Below, in pieces: positions 32,395-44,719 of a stretch of 64,000 nt of DNA. The translations under genes and the position numbers were made by a program. Source of the DNA: Corythucha ciliata. Taxonomy: Eukaryota; Arthropoda; Insecta; Hemiptera; Tingidae. The stretch spans positions 48,105,189-48,169,188 of the forward strand of contig CM075938.1 of assembly GCA_038030265.1 (NCBI GenBank). Reading direction: 5' to 3'. Every line of letters begins with the position of its first letter. The first letter of the stretch is position 1. The notes below the pieces were generated by a model, which made no database searches, had not been told where the DNA came from, and saw nothing but the letters and a program-made list of their open reading frames with translations.

Positions 32395-32725
32395 AAAAAC
32401 TGCTAATTCACGACTAAAATAGAGAAAATGCTCTAGCTCGCAAACATAAAAGTGAAAAAAGGCGCTAATTCACGGTTAACATTTAGAAAAACCGCGAAAT
32501 GGTGGCCAATATTTAAAAAATGTCAAATTCACGGTTTTTAGCGGTTGCTTCATGCGCCTAAAGTGAGAAAATTATGTAATTCATAAATAAAATGGGAAAA
32601 AATTGTTAATTCACTGCAAAAAATGAGAAAAAGCGCTAATTAACGTCTAAAATTTGGAAAAACCGATTGTAATTCGCGGCTAAAAATGATAAAACGTTTA
32701 TTCGCGGCTAAAATTGAGACAAAAT
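32395..32725 (-). repeat. 30-bp array, minus orientation
   Basis: About ten inverted units, the last ones (ttcgcggctaaaattgaga) close to consensus. Confidence 0.8.
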
Positions 32726-32859
32726 CAAACTCTAACGCTGCACGTAAATTATATTCCGTGTTTATTTAGAGAACAATGAGCCTCATAGAGATTACCACTC
32801 AGTGGCCTCTGTTGGTCCGTCAATGGTCCCAACAAGTCTCAGAGCCTGTCGAATACCCA

Positions 32860-33265
32860 GAAAATTGAAAGTTCCTCGGCGGAATATCTGCGCTAATTAT
32901 GCCACTTTCGGTCTTAATTCCCGAAAGTGCATGTTTCGGAGTTTAAATGTCAGCAAAAATGCTGGTTTTGGGTATTAATTTTATCGAAACTGTTTTAATT
33001 ACAGCGAAATTACAAGTTTCGGTTATTATTTTCAGCGTAATTGCAAGTTTCGGAGCATTTTTTTTTTCTTTTTGGTAGATGGCCTCTGGCCGGCCCGAGA
33101 GCGCCCAAAGCAAGATGAATAACTACCGAACTATATCATTTAGAGCGAAATATCAGTGAATCCCTGGCTGAATATCCGCGAAATGGACAGATTTGGGTTT
33201 CAATTGAAGGAAAATTGCAAGTTTGGGGGTCTTTTCTTAATTTCGGATAAATTGCAGGTTTCTAG
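32860..33265 (+). repeat. Minisatellite family 'aattgcaagtttcgg', second array
   Basis: Units with gcaagtttcgg, ttaattttc, agcgaaatt, same orientation as 29,690-30,080. Confidence 0.6.
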
Positions 33266-34959
33266 GCCTCCTTTTTATTCGCCGCCGATCCAAGACCGCA
33301 GTCGGCCCCCCGAGAGAGCCCCAAGTTTGGTGAAACCCCTAACCACCCCTTCACCGTCATTATCACTATCAGACGTGCTCATACATGAAATGAGACGAGT
33401 TCGAGGCTCAGGATTTCAGGATTATGTGAAAAGCAGTCCACCCTTCTGTCTAGAGCTAAATACGCCCGTGTTCATTCCGTATAGATCCGTATAGAGATAA
33501 CTCACAGCGTCTGCACAGTAAAATAAATCCGCAGCCATCTTCCCATAGACAAATGCACTTTGAACAGCTCTCCCAAAGGCTCTAATTCATGACGCTTTCC
33601 TAATTATTTATTTATAACCATTACTTGTGGGTGTGCGCGCGTGTGTGCGGGCTTAAAAAGAACTTCTTAGCGCGAGAACAGATCCTTCCCTCTTTTAGGT
33701 ATCTGTTTAACCCTTGATACATGATGCTGAAGGGGGATTTCAGAGTTTTTTTTTTTAAGCGCGTAAATTAACGCGAGAATCGGTTTTAATCTTTACGAGA
33801 AGGAGGTTAAAAGTGATGTCGTAAACTGGAAGTTTATCCGCTTGTGAGAGTGGAAAAAATGTAGTATATAAAGCAAGCGGTACTAAATGACTTCAAAACC
33901 CGAATCCGGCAAAAAAAATAAAAATCTTGCATTGTGAGGGGTCGAAGAGCGAGATATGCTCGAGGGAGAAACGGATTCACTGCAGGGACACCGATTTTAT
34001 TTAAATTTATTTTCTTGAAAAAAAAGAAAAGAAGAGGAGATTTTATTTATTATAAAGAAGAGTAATAGCTAGTCCTCTCCTCCTCCTCACTATACGCACA
34101 AACAAATCCGAAGCCACCGAGGGGGCATTGTTCCCGCTGACATCTTTGCTCCGTAAATCCTTTATATACCAGGCGTATACCACAGCAGTGGAGTCTTAGC
34201 CCGAAACACGCCTCCGCAAGGGGGTTCTCGGCTTATATTCAGAAGAGAAAGGGGTTTACGATCGGCTTAGATTATTCGGGTGCCTTCCGATTCCTCGATA
34301 AAATTGAGCGCGACCCATGAATTCCGGGACAAATATTTTCATCCTAAAACATTATATTAAGACGACCAAACAAAAGTAATTACTTTATAAAATGAAACCA
34401 AAGCTTTGATTGTACCGCCAACGCCAGGGTTTTCAAAGAATTAAAAAAAAAAATCATGACCTCAACCCTCTTCGTGTTGCATTACTGTTGTAGAATAACC
34501 AAAGAATTCAAAGTTTTTGAACCTTTGACCTCCACCACCCCAACAGTGCAACAGCATCAAAGAATCGTTTTTTCTCTGTTAAATAGACGCGTGGGCGGAG
34601 TCTTTTCGTGATCATCCCGAAGTATTTTAAAAGTAAAGAGGCACGGATGAATCCCTCGGCAATCTCCCCCCCCCCCAATCACCGACCACAACCTTCCCGT
34701 GCCGTCATAATCTGCTAGCTCTCACCCCGTTGGACAGGATTTAGTACAGACATGAAGATCATCCCCATCAATGGTGATCCACCATCTCGTAATTTTCAAG
34801 TTTGATGTTAAGTACTTGATCAAAAATGTCAGGTTTTGTGTTGCGAAACAGAATGACTCTCTCGCCAGGGTCTCATTCAAATCTCTTCCAATTAAAAATA
34901 AGAAAAAGGAAAAATTTGTTTGTCTCCGTCGATGCCGAAACAAAAGAAACCAAACGAAA
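33266..34959. other. Long island without recognised repeats
   Basis: No minisatellite units and no frame I can support. It includes a GT/GC-rich patch (gtgtgcgcgcgtgtgtgcgg, about 33,632) and AT-rich stretches. The plus frame ending at 33,494 has a Ser/Pro segment but no splice support. It may be intronic or regulatory. Confidence 0.35.
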
Positions 34960-35690
34960 TTTGGTTTTTAAAAGGGCAAAATTCCCTAAAGTCGGAATTT
35001 GAACGAGCCGAATCCACCAAATTTGGTTTTGAAAAAGCGAAAATCCGCGAAACTGCGGGGTTTGTGAAATGAATAACGAAATTTAGTTTTCGAACGAGCT
35101 GGACCCGTGAATTTGCTTTGTGAAACATCCACAATTGTTTTTCAAACGAGCGAAATCTGCGGGACTGATGCCATAGACGGAGCTAAGGCCACGAAATTTG
35201 GTTTTTAGAAGAATGAAAATACGCGGAATAGCCAAAATCGGCGACATTTGGTTAAGGAAGACCGAAAATTGGTAGCAAAATCGGGGTTGAAAAAGCCAAA
35301 ATCATGAAATTGATTTTGTCGTAGTTCGTCTTCCGACAAATTAGTTATTTCGAATTGGGAAACCCGTGGAACTGATTTCAGAAAAGGACAAACACACGAA
35401 ATTTGGATTTTTAAATAGCAAACACCTGGGAAATTGGTGTTTAGAAGAGCCAAATCCGCGAAATTGAGCTTTCATTTAGTGAAAACCCTCAAAACTAAAC
35501 TTGGGCCAGTGTCAGCAAAAATGACGATATTTCGGGTTTGAATAAAACAAATCCAGGATTTGGGTTATCGAAAGAGTCAAATTAGTTTCCTGAATTAGAA
35601 AAAACTGCAAAACTGATTTCATTACGAGCTAAAATCACAAAAATGGGTTTTAAAAAGTGTGAAAATTCTGAAATGAAGTGCGAAAAGGGC
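34960..35690 (+). repeat. 31-34-bp minisatellite, 'gaaatttggtttt' family
   Basis: Clear diverged array with gaaatttggttttt, gaaaaagcgaaaatccgc and cgaatccacc blocks; related to 8,641-9,425. Confidence 0.75.
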
Positions 35691-37310
35691 TAATTGGCGG
35701 TTTCTCGATGCAACTTCCCGACCAAAAACGGGGAAAAAATCGCCCAGAATATCGCGGTGTGTATCGAAGCCAGTTTAAGCTAAAATTAAGAACAAAAAAA
35801 CTGCTAATGTGCTGTTCCTATGCCAAGTCCACCCTAATAATTGAGTGAAAAAGCGCTAAATTCATGGCTATGTATATGCGCAAAAAATCGCAGCCAAAAT
35901 TGAGAAGTGCGAGAAAAGGTGGTCATTCGCTGTTAAATTTGAGAAAAAGCGGTAAATCTCGGCTAGAATTTAGAAAAATTGCTCTGTAGCGTAACGGCGT
36001 GTTGACGAGGGGTGCCCCCGAACAGCTTAAAGAAAAAAAAAATTGGTATTTTCAGGTTTTAAACCGTTGATTCGCGGCTAATATTAACAACAAGCCCAAA
36101 TTTGTCGCTGAAATTTAAAAAAAAAATCACCTTTTCAAGGAATCTAAAAGCAAAACCGTGGGGCTAAAATAGAGAAAATATACGTTAACCACAAACTTCT
36201 TTTACAGCGCTTTTAGAGGCTGCCAAAATTGGGAAGGCACGCTATTATGTGCTAATCTTGGGGCGATAACGCGGTAAAAAAATTATGAAAAGCACTAATA
36301 TTCACGGCTAAAATAGTAAAAAAAAAGGGACAAATTCATAGCAAAAAGCTGTAAAAATCACTAATTCGCGGATTCATTAAATCGGATGTAAGTGAAACAA
36401 ACCACCGATACACGGCTAAAATTGTGTAAAAGAGCTAACTCGCGGCTAAAGTTGACAGAAAGGGCTAATCCACACAGCTAAAATCTAGAAAAAACGCCAA
36501 TTCGCCGATCAATTACAGAAAATTCGTTAATTCTCCGGAGCAAAAATTGTTTGATTTGTGGCAAACATGAAGGAATAAAAGCCATGATTCGCAGCTAAAA
36601 TGGAGAAAGAACGCTGAAACGTGGATCTACTTGAGAAAGCCAAACTAATACGCGGCTGAAACTGAGAAAACTTGGATAATTCACAGCTCAAATTGTGATA
36701 AAGAGCTCATTCGCAGCTGGAGTGGAGGAAAACGCGTATTCATGACTGAAAATGTTAGAGAAATCAATTTGCAGTTTGAAATTGAGAAAAACACTAGGTA
36801 ACTCGCGGCTGAAGTTTAGAAAATCGCAATTCAGCGATTTTTTTAAGAGAATATGCGTTAATTCCCGACTTAAAATGAAAAAAGAGCTTAAATCGCGGAA
36901 TAAAATCGCTACATCTCGGTGAAAACAGAAAAACGCTAATTATGACAGTTGAAATTGAGAAATATATCGCTAATTAGCGGCTAAAATTTGGAAAAACTGT
37001 GCATCGAGCTAAACTTGAGAAAAATTGCGAATTCGCTAAGAAAATTGACAATAAGTGCTCATTCCCTGATAAAGTGTAAAAAAGGATCCTTCACGGCTAA
37101 ACGTGAAAAAATCGCTAATTTACGGTTAAAATTGAGAAAACGCCAATTCGTGGTTTGTGAAGGCAACATAGAGAAAATTGCGGTAATTCATACGTTGAAT
37201 TGGAAAAAAATCGCTGTAATTCACGGCTGAAACGAAGAAAAATGCTAATTAGTGGCTAACATTGAGACAAATCTATGATTCACGGCTAAAATTGAGAAAA
37301 ACAAACACCA
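35691..37310 (-). repeat. 30-bp array, minus orientation
   Basis: Long inverted array. At about 36,185-36,270 it contains the right-domain landmark in reverse (gggaaggcacgctattatgt, cttggggcgat). Confidence 0.85.
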
Positions 37311-37385
37311 GGTGGCTTACTTTGAGAGAAAGCCATACTTTAATGATACGTAAAGGATATATTTGTCGTTATTTGTTTCGAAATT

Positions 37386-37691
37386 ATGGTCCTCCATACC
37401 CCCCCGTGGCGAGATTTCCCCCCGCACAACATTGACGAAAGTATCGTGTGCGTTCGTATCCTCTGGACCCTGCTTGCTATTTGTGTATTCGTACCGCGAA
37501 CACGAGAGATACCCGCTCGTGATCCTAAGCACCCGTCTAACGTAGAAGCTAAATTCGATACCGTGACAAACTTCGAGACTTCCATTGTTTGCAGAGCTCT
37601 CCCAAGAGCGTACAAAGATGGCAATGTGTCGAAAAAATCTTTTTACCTCAAGAAGGTGTTCCAACTCAAGAGCTTTACTCAAATTGCCTAA
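37386..37691 (+). CDS. Weak candidate coding frame
   Basis: A 101-codon plus frame from ATG 37,386 in a repeat-free island. It includes a hydrophobic stretch (ILWTLLAICVFV) followed by REIPARDPKHPSNVEAKFDT. Both strands are open here (two minus frames of 94 and 135 codons overlap), so the assignment is unsure. No family recognised. Confidence 0.22.
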   Translation: MVLHTPPWRDFPPHNIDESIVCVRILWTLLAICVFVPRTREIPARDPKHPSNVEAKFDTVTNFETSIVCRALPRAYKDGNVSKKSFYLKKVFQLKSFTQIA

Positions 37692-39360
37692 ATAGATTCG
37701 TTTTTCTTTTCTTAATGGGGTCATTCGTCCACAAGTTTCTCAGGGATTTTAAATCGAGCACGCGAGTCAATATTTTTCTCTCGTCCACACTCACACTTCC
37801 ATCCATTTTTCACTAATGGTGTGGTTCACGGAGGGGATGGTGGGTTTGGGCGTGATATACTAAGAGCTATAAAAGTTAATTATAAAGAAATAAGTCGATG
37901 GGGAGGGAGAGGGGAAGGATTGTTTGATATCCAAGATATTTTTTTTCTTCTTTATTCGTTTGAAGCGAAGCTATAATAACAGGGTGGAAGGTCACGATCG
38001 GCTCATCAACACGCGCGCTCCGAGACCCAAAAAGGACCTTCGACTCTTTTTTTTTTTTTAAGTACCCCTACAGAGTTTTCCCATACTGAACCGCTTTTTT
38101 TTTATTTTTACAAACGTCTCAACCCTAATCGTTAAAAGAATGGGCCCCTCCCCCGTGTATTCATTATCCTGGCCAAAAAAAACGATTGATCGCCCTTTCT
38201 TCTGCCTTTAGCCTATTTATTAAAGAGAAAATATCTCTCTTGTTATGCTTTTTTTTTTAAACTTCTTCTCACTCCTTCCACTCCCAAATGGTAGGTAATT
38301 AAGATTTTCCGTCGAAAACGTACAATTAAGAAAGAAGAACTACTCCCAGTATCCGAGGTTTTATAGTGGTGCAGCAAATTTTCGTATACCTCGTTCGTCC
38401 TTGTCAACGAAAATATTCACGCAAAAACTGATTGTTCGGTGTTATAATACCTTGTTTGTCATTTTTGATGAAAAACCCAAGTCGTATAAGTATTAAGGAG
38501 GGGGGGGGGGCAACATAACAAAGGGAGTTTTACGGCAGGTTCGTTCTGATTCCTCACTCCATACGCTCCTCGTTTGCATGACAAAGTGAAGTGAACGGGA
38601 GAAGGAGAAACCTCCCAGTGAATGTGCTGCTTCCCGTTTTAATAATCCCAAGAATTATTTTGCAAAGTAGGTTTTAAGGCTCGAGAAGGAATTAGAAAGA
38701 TGTCAAGAGCTTTTCCTGGAAATATTTCAGAACGAAAACTCTCATTCGAATCTTCAACAGCACACACCACATCACTTACTATTCCTATTAGACTACTCAA
38801 GGGCTATCGGATGCGTGGGTGCAGTCGCTCGTGGAAAACATTGTGGGCACTCGCAATAAAAACGTGCCAAAGATGCCTGCAATAACTCCGAAATCACAGG
38901 GAGAAAGAATTATCTTGAACGCGTTTGATCGAAAATCCACCTCAATTTTTGGTTTCCCTGCGTAGGGAAACTGTTGAGGCACCTAGGTACGCGGTTTTGC
39001 CCAATTTTACATTTTCGTCCTTTTCACCAATTATTTACAAAATTGATTTAGACATTATAAGACATTTTCTTCACCCGACTATATGTTAAATTGACAATTG
39101 CAGTGAGTTCCAGCAAAAAAGCATCTTAAAGTGGCCAAAATTAAGAGTTTTGATTGGAAGTCCAAGGTCAGTGGAAAAATGGTGCATTTATAATTTTACA
39201 AAACTTGCAGTGCGCCATCCGGTTTAGCGTGAATTGTTGTCGAGAATTACTGTAAGCAGATGGGCGTAAGCAACTTTTCTATACTGACTGTCCATAAATA
39301 CCCTGATGAACTCTCGCCCGCCCTGTAGAATAGTCAAATGAGCTTCTCCTATGTCGCGAT
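37692..39360. other. Repeat-free island
   Basis: T-rich sequence with a G10 run at about 38,502. No supported gene. Like 33.3-34.9 kb it stands out by lacking minisatellite units. Confidence 0.35.
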
Positions 39361-40990
39361 TGAGTGCTTTTCCTACACCTTATACCCGCGGATTTGCGCT
39401 ACTTCAGCGTTGTTCTCAACATCAGCTGCGCGAATTATCGATTTGTTTCACTCTTAGGTGCGGCGAACATACTACAGCGATAGAAACAAACTGGAAATGT
39501 TTCCGAGTGATATAGAAACGATATCGTAACGCCACAGTATGAACGCCGCACATAACAAAGGGAGCACGCTGTCCTTTTCCCCGGCTTTATATAGTTTGTA
39601 CCTATACGTTCACATTGCTCTGACAAGCATCATCCCACGTGTTCCTGCGCCGCGTCAGAGCAATGTAAACGTAAAGAAACAAAAGACTGCAAACGATTAC
39701 AAAAGGTACTGGATTTTTATATCACACGAGGGACTGCATGTTCCTACGTCACGTCCGAGTAGTCTGTGTATTGACTTTTAGCCATGACTTAATTATAGCG
39801 CTTTTCCTCCATTATAGCCACGAAGTTGCCTCTAAAATAAAAAAATTGGCGTTTTCTCAATTTTTGCTGCGAATTTGAGTTTTACTCAAATTTGACGCGT
39901 GATTCAGCGCTTTTTCTCAATCTTACGCGCGAATTATATTTATAAAATTTCAGCCAGAAATTTTAGTCACTTATTAGTGATTTTTTCATTTTTAACGCGT
40001 TTTAGCTCCATTTTATTTACCCGTGAATTATAGCTCGTCTTCCCAGCTTGAGCCGATTTAGCTCTTTTCCTCGGTTTCTCTCAGTTTCAGCCGCGTATTA
40101 GTGTTTTTGTTAATTTTATCCACCCAATTAGCATTATTTGTTAATTTCATCCACTAATTTTCTTAATTAACCCACGAAGTGCCTCAAATGATCGCTTTTC
40201 CCCTCAATTTTTGCCCCGAGTGACCGATTTTCCCAATTTAATCAACCGATTAGCGATTCTTTCTGTATTTTAGCCGTGAATGAGTGTTGTCCCAGATTTA
40301 ACCGCGAAGTAGCGTTTTTCTCATTTTAGTTAGTAACGATTATTCTCAATGTAAGACGAGAATGAGTATTTTTTTTCCATTTTAGCCACGAAGCAGTGTT
40401 TTCGTCAATTTAACCATCGCTTTTTCCTCAATTTTTGCCACGAGTTACCAATTTTCTCAATTTAATCCCCACCGATTAGCATTTCTTTCTGTTATTCAGC
40501 CACGAATGAGTGTTTTTCCCTACTTCAGCCACGATGAACCGTCTTTATCCAGAGATTTTCCTCAGTTTTGGTTGCGATTTAGCGCTTTTCCTCAATTTTA
40601 CCGTGAATTAGCGCATTTTCTTACTTCTATATCCATGAATCAGTGATTTTGTCAACTTTAGTCGTGAGTTGGCGTTTTTATCGACGAATAAATAGCTATT
40701 TTTCGCGATTTTATCCGTGATTTAGCGCTTTTTCCTCATTTCAGTCACGAATTAGTGTTTTCGTCATTATCCGTGAATTTAGCTCTTTTCTCTTAATATG
40801 TAGCGATGTAGCGCTTTATACCCAGTGGATTTTAAGTTTTCTCTTTTTTAACCACGAACTAGCTTATTTATCCTACTAATTTGCTATTTTTCTCAATTTT
40901 TTGCTGCAGTTTAGAGGGTTTTCTTTGATTTTAACTATGAGTTAGGTATTTTTCTCGATTCTATCCGCAAATTAGTGATTTTTTAAAACT
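39361..40990 (+). repeat. 30-bp array, plus orientation
   Basis: Units weak to 39,780 (with an inserted unassigned piece around 39,450-39,770), then strong to 40,990. Confidence 0.8.
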
Positions 40991-41335
40991 GCAGTTACGG
41001 AGCTAAACTTGAGAAACATTGCTAATTCGCCAATGAAATTGAGAATAAGTTATGATTCGCGAATACATTGTAGAAAAACTATAATTTGTGACTACAAGAA
41101 AAAAAAACAAAAAAAAAAAACGCTAATTCGCGGCTAAAATTGAGGACAACGTTGATTCGCGGTTGGTAAAGGCATCTTCGTCGCCATAGTAGAGAAAATG
41201 CGTTAATTCGTGGCCAAAAAGTGAAAGAATCGCTAATCCACGGCTAAAATGATTTTAAAAAACGCTTATTTGCGGCTAAAATTAAGGCAAATCACTGATT
41301 CAGTGCTAAAATTGGGAGAAATTGCTCGGGAATTT
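40991..41335 (-). repeat. 30-bp array, minus orientation
   Basis: Orientation switches sharply at about 40,995 (gattttttaaaactgcagtt / acggagctaaacttgagaaa). Confidence 0.8.
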
Positions 41336-41740
41336 GGATGTGGGACATGGCGGAAGTGAGCTTTTACACACTCATCTACGAATATTAGCGTTTTTTCCAC
41401 ATTTTAAGAAGCGTACTTGCCCCAAGTCCAGCATTTTAGTTCGCCTTCTCAATTTTAGTCGCCTATTTTAAAAAATCTACTTGGGTGGCACTGAGGGTCA
41501 GCATATTTTCTTCACCTTAGCCGCGAAGTTGCCTTCAAGAAGGCACGAATCCGTACCTTTCACAATTTAGGCTTGCAAAATAGCGCTTTTATAGGCTGAA
41601 ATCTAATATTCAGCTATACACAATTTGCTAAGCTCGTGCAACTCTCCATCTTTTTAAACTCAAGAACAAAGGAAAAGGCCCACTGCACTGGGTCACATTC
41701 AATTACATTTTGATACTTGTACGGAATCATCCGCCCCCCC
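41336..41740 (+). repeat. 30-bp units and right-end domain, plus orientation
   Basis: The unit orientation returns to plus and runs into the shared right domain (cttgccccaagtccagcatt, gttgccttcaagaaggcacg, aatattcagctatacac), ending in a C-rich tract at about 41,732. Confidence 0.65.
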
Positions 41741-43600
41741 TCCCCCCCGATCCAATACGCGGCGCGGCGGGCCTAGAACGCCAAGAAATATTTTCCAAGC
41801 TTTTTTTGCGGTACTTTCGTGAAAAAGATGTTGACGCGCGAAAATATGTAATAAGGTTTCCGTGTGTACAAGCGGGCCAATTCTTGAAACATTCATAGAA
41901 TATCTTATGTTTTATGAATGAAAAAACACATAATTATTGCTTGAAAAGGCATTTTTAATGCAACAATTTTAGAACTAAGAGCCCAGGGCTTAATATTAAT
42001 AGTTATTAGGTATTCAACTTCGAAATTTCTTAGTTTCTCAGCTCCCTATACGGTAATTGAGTGTATGCTGAAGCTGTTGATCGATAGTGTGTTGGTATTT
42101 TACGTTAACGCCGTAGTTTAAATACTAAAGATTTAATTGGATACCACTAGCTTTTTCGTTGTAATGGAAATTGACGTAAAAAAAGAGTCTAGTGTCCTTT
42201 TAATTCACGTCACTTTGTAATTTGTACTCCTCGTAATTTCTCAGTATCATTGTTCATTGTTATGTTAATCCAGTAAATAAAGCCTACAGGACCATCGATT
42301 CTCTAGTTTTGTTCACTATTGCCTTGGGGGTCTTAATCTCAAAAAGGCGATAGAAATAGGACTTTGGAAAGAAATTTTGAAATGTCATTTTCTTTAGGCA
42401 GAAAAATTAATAAAAAAAAATAGGGGCCGCCAACACAAGAAGCAAGAGCCCTTCGTAATAGACATAGATATAGATAAATAGATATAGGCATACTTCGTGT
42501 ACGCCTACGAAACGAAAAAAGATATTTCGCGAATAAAAAGAAGAGAAAGTTTTGAGGTATTTGGAATGTTGGTTAAAAAAAAAACAACATAAGTATGCAC
42601 GAAAAAAATTTAAAAACTATAAAAATATTAATGTTACCTGACTTCTATTTTCCGGAAGAGTTTTGAAAAACGTGGTAAAACATAAACCGTTCGCGTATAG
42701 TTCACGAGACGTTCGATGAGCCAGCTTCTACACCGCTGTACCGTGTATATCTTCTTAATGTGGCGGATGGTGCGCTATCGTATCCGTCTACTTTGCCACC
42801 ACTTCTTGACCCTTTCCCCCCTTTTTTTTATTATTATTATTTTAGATTTGGGGATTATTATCCCTTCGTGGAGCCGGTTCCCCCATCTGTGGAGCGTGGG
42901 AGCCCTCCTTCAAAATAAACACTGACTGCCCTTGCCTGAGTGTTCTCATTGGATTAATTGAGAGGGTGGTTTTTCTTACGGCTGCCTCTTGCAAGAGGGT
43001 AAAGAGAAAATTCTATCATTTTAATGTTTCAGAAATCGAAAGAAATTTCAAAGCGTCAGAAATTATTAAAAATTCTGCTTGAGTCTATCCGTGAAGGATA
43101 ATTTATGCGGTCTTTGAACTATTCCCAGGAAACTGCGTTGAACTTAGCGACGAACTCATTTTTTAGAACCATCACTCTTGAATGAGAATCCAATTTTTCA
43201 GAACGCTCCCCCCCCCCCCATTTTCTTTGTAATGAAAAACAGAGACTACATGTTCAAATTTCCGCATGTACTTTAGCGATTCAGTTGAAATTGCATTACC
43301 ACCGCCGCGCCGGGGCGTCCACATGGTTTTCGCAAAATGTCTCCGCTATCAAAACAACGTGTTCCATAGACAATCGTTCCATCGCCAAAGAATCACGAAC
43401 AGCACGTTAAAACTGTACGTTTTACCGAGCGATTTTTAAAGGTAATGAGGAAGTTTCATCGGTCAGAAATTATTCGTATAAATCAAATTTTAAAGGTTTA
43501 TTTACGCTAAAATATAGGGCACAAATCGTGACCCGTTCGTAAAATAACCCAACAGTAAATAAATTCGCAATTTTTGAAGTGGAATATTATTGTGACTCCA
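41741..43600. other. Repeat-poor island
   Basis: No arrays. AT-rich, with a C9-10 run at about 43,207 and the candidate exon at 42,638-42,774. Confidence 0.35.
42638..42774 (-). CDS. Candidate internal exon, unrecognised
   Basis: A 137-nt exon can be drawn between a cgatag acceptor and an AG|GTAACA donor, entered in phase 0 and left in phase 2. Its 45 codons are unusually rich in Arg, Lys and Tyr (RTIRHIKKIYTVQRCRSWLI, then LVNYTRTVYVLPRF). A second minus frame is also open, ending SSNVS and stop at 42,702. No neighbouring exon was identified and no family recognised. Confidence 0.25.
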
Positions 43601-43604
43601 TCGA

Positions 43605-43770
43605 GCCCTCGCACCAACCAATACTACACGTCACACAGTTGCTAAACAGACACGGTTCTCCATCTCCTATAATTGAAACATCGGTAAATTAAGGAAATCC
43701 AAAGGCCGGAAAAGTGGAAAAAAACAACAACATTCAGCAGCTACCTATGTAACGTGAACTATAATTGTAC
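43605..43770 (+). repeat. Module A of the composite element, copy 2
   Basis: Same-orientation match to 1,291-1,446. Unlike copy 1, it is not followed by module B. Confidence 0.75.
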
Positions 43771-43984
43771 TGGGTCCAGCGCAATGGCGGTTGGGACTGC
43801 TCGTGACTTAGGTGAAGGACAGTGATCTGCGGCACGTATAGACAATTTAGTCACCTTGGGGGTATTCATGCTCAGAAGTTTAACAGATGTTATCGACGTA
43901 AACAGTTCAGTTTCTCCGTTCCTATGGACTACACTCATCTGTTCGGAATAGCATTAAACAAATACAAGGTTTAACATTTTGCAA

Positions 43985-44136
43985 TAGGTCTATTCGTTTG
44001 TCGTCCGGAGCTGCACTATTAGCACTGAAAGTACTAACCTTCCATTATTTTTTCGCGTTATTTCACGTGATAACCCGCGAGGTTACATAAATTCGTGCTG
44101 TTCGGAGTAGTCCGGGACGACAAACGAATAGACCTA
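43985..44136. mobile_element. 148-bp MITE with TA target duplications, copy 2
   Basis: Same length and termini as 12,174-12,325, flanked by TA on both sides. It lies inside copy 2 of the composite element, so it inserted after or independently of that element. Confidence 0.8.
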
Positions 44137-44257
44137 TTAATACCCCACAATGTAAATTACGTAAACAATATCAACAATTCATAAGAAGGTAATTTTAGGT
44201 CATGCTAAGTGCATGTCAGCGGTTGTCGGCTGTTGTCAGTAATGCTTGATTACAATT

Positions 44258-44342
44258 TTTCCTGTAGATCTACAGTTTTTTTTTGTAGATCTACAGTTTT
44301 TCCTGTGGATCTACAGTTTTTCCAGTAGATTCGCAGTGTTTT
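44258..44342. repeat. Tandem repeat of a palindromic 23-24-bp unit
   Basis: Four copies of a unit built on ctgtagatctacag (itself a 14-bp palindrome) separated by tttttcc. The last copy is degenerate (cagtagattcgcag). Confidence 0.85.
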
Positions 44343-44589
44343 GGGTTGGTCTTCAGGCCTGCATTTTTTTGTGTACTTCTTGGACTTGTGTTCTTGGTCA
44401 ACTTTCATTGGCAAATTAGTCCGAAGCCTCTATACTTTCCCCTAAAATTATTCTGGGGTTTTCCAAGCCACGAAATCGTGAATTACTAGTTCAATTATTA
44501 TGTTTTTTATTCCGCCCGTATTTGATAATCAGATATACCCCAAACATGCCCCACATGATCAAGAGGCCACGAGCCTCCACTGAAATACT

Positions 44590-44700
44590 GAAAATCCAGT
44601 GTTCACATTGTTTACAGAAAACAAAGGTAATTTACGCCATTGTTTACGCGTAAACAGTGTTGTAAAGAATTGGTGTAAATTACGCGGCACATCCCTGCTA
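44590..44700. repeat. Inverted repeat with gtttacgcgtaaac core
   Basis: ggtaatttacgcca and tggtgtaaattac form the arms; the centre carries the palindrome gtttacgcgtaaac. A related string is at 47,125-47,175. It sits at the edge of the inverted array. Confidence 0.6.
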
Positions 44701-44719
44701 AAAAGTATTTTATAGCAGC

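Noticed and set aside
33156..33494. 112-codon plus frame with a Ser/Pro segment
   Set aside because: Its first third is minisatellite sequence and there are no convincing splice sites; too weak to call.
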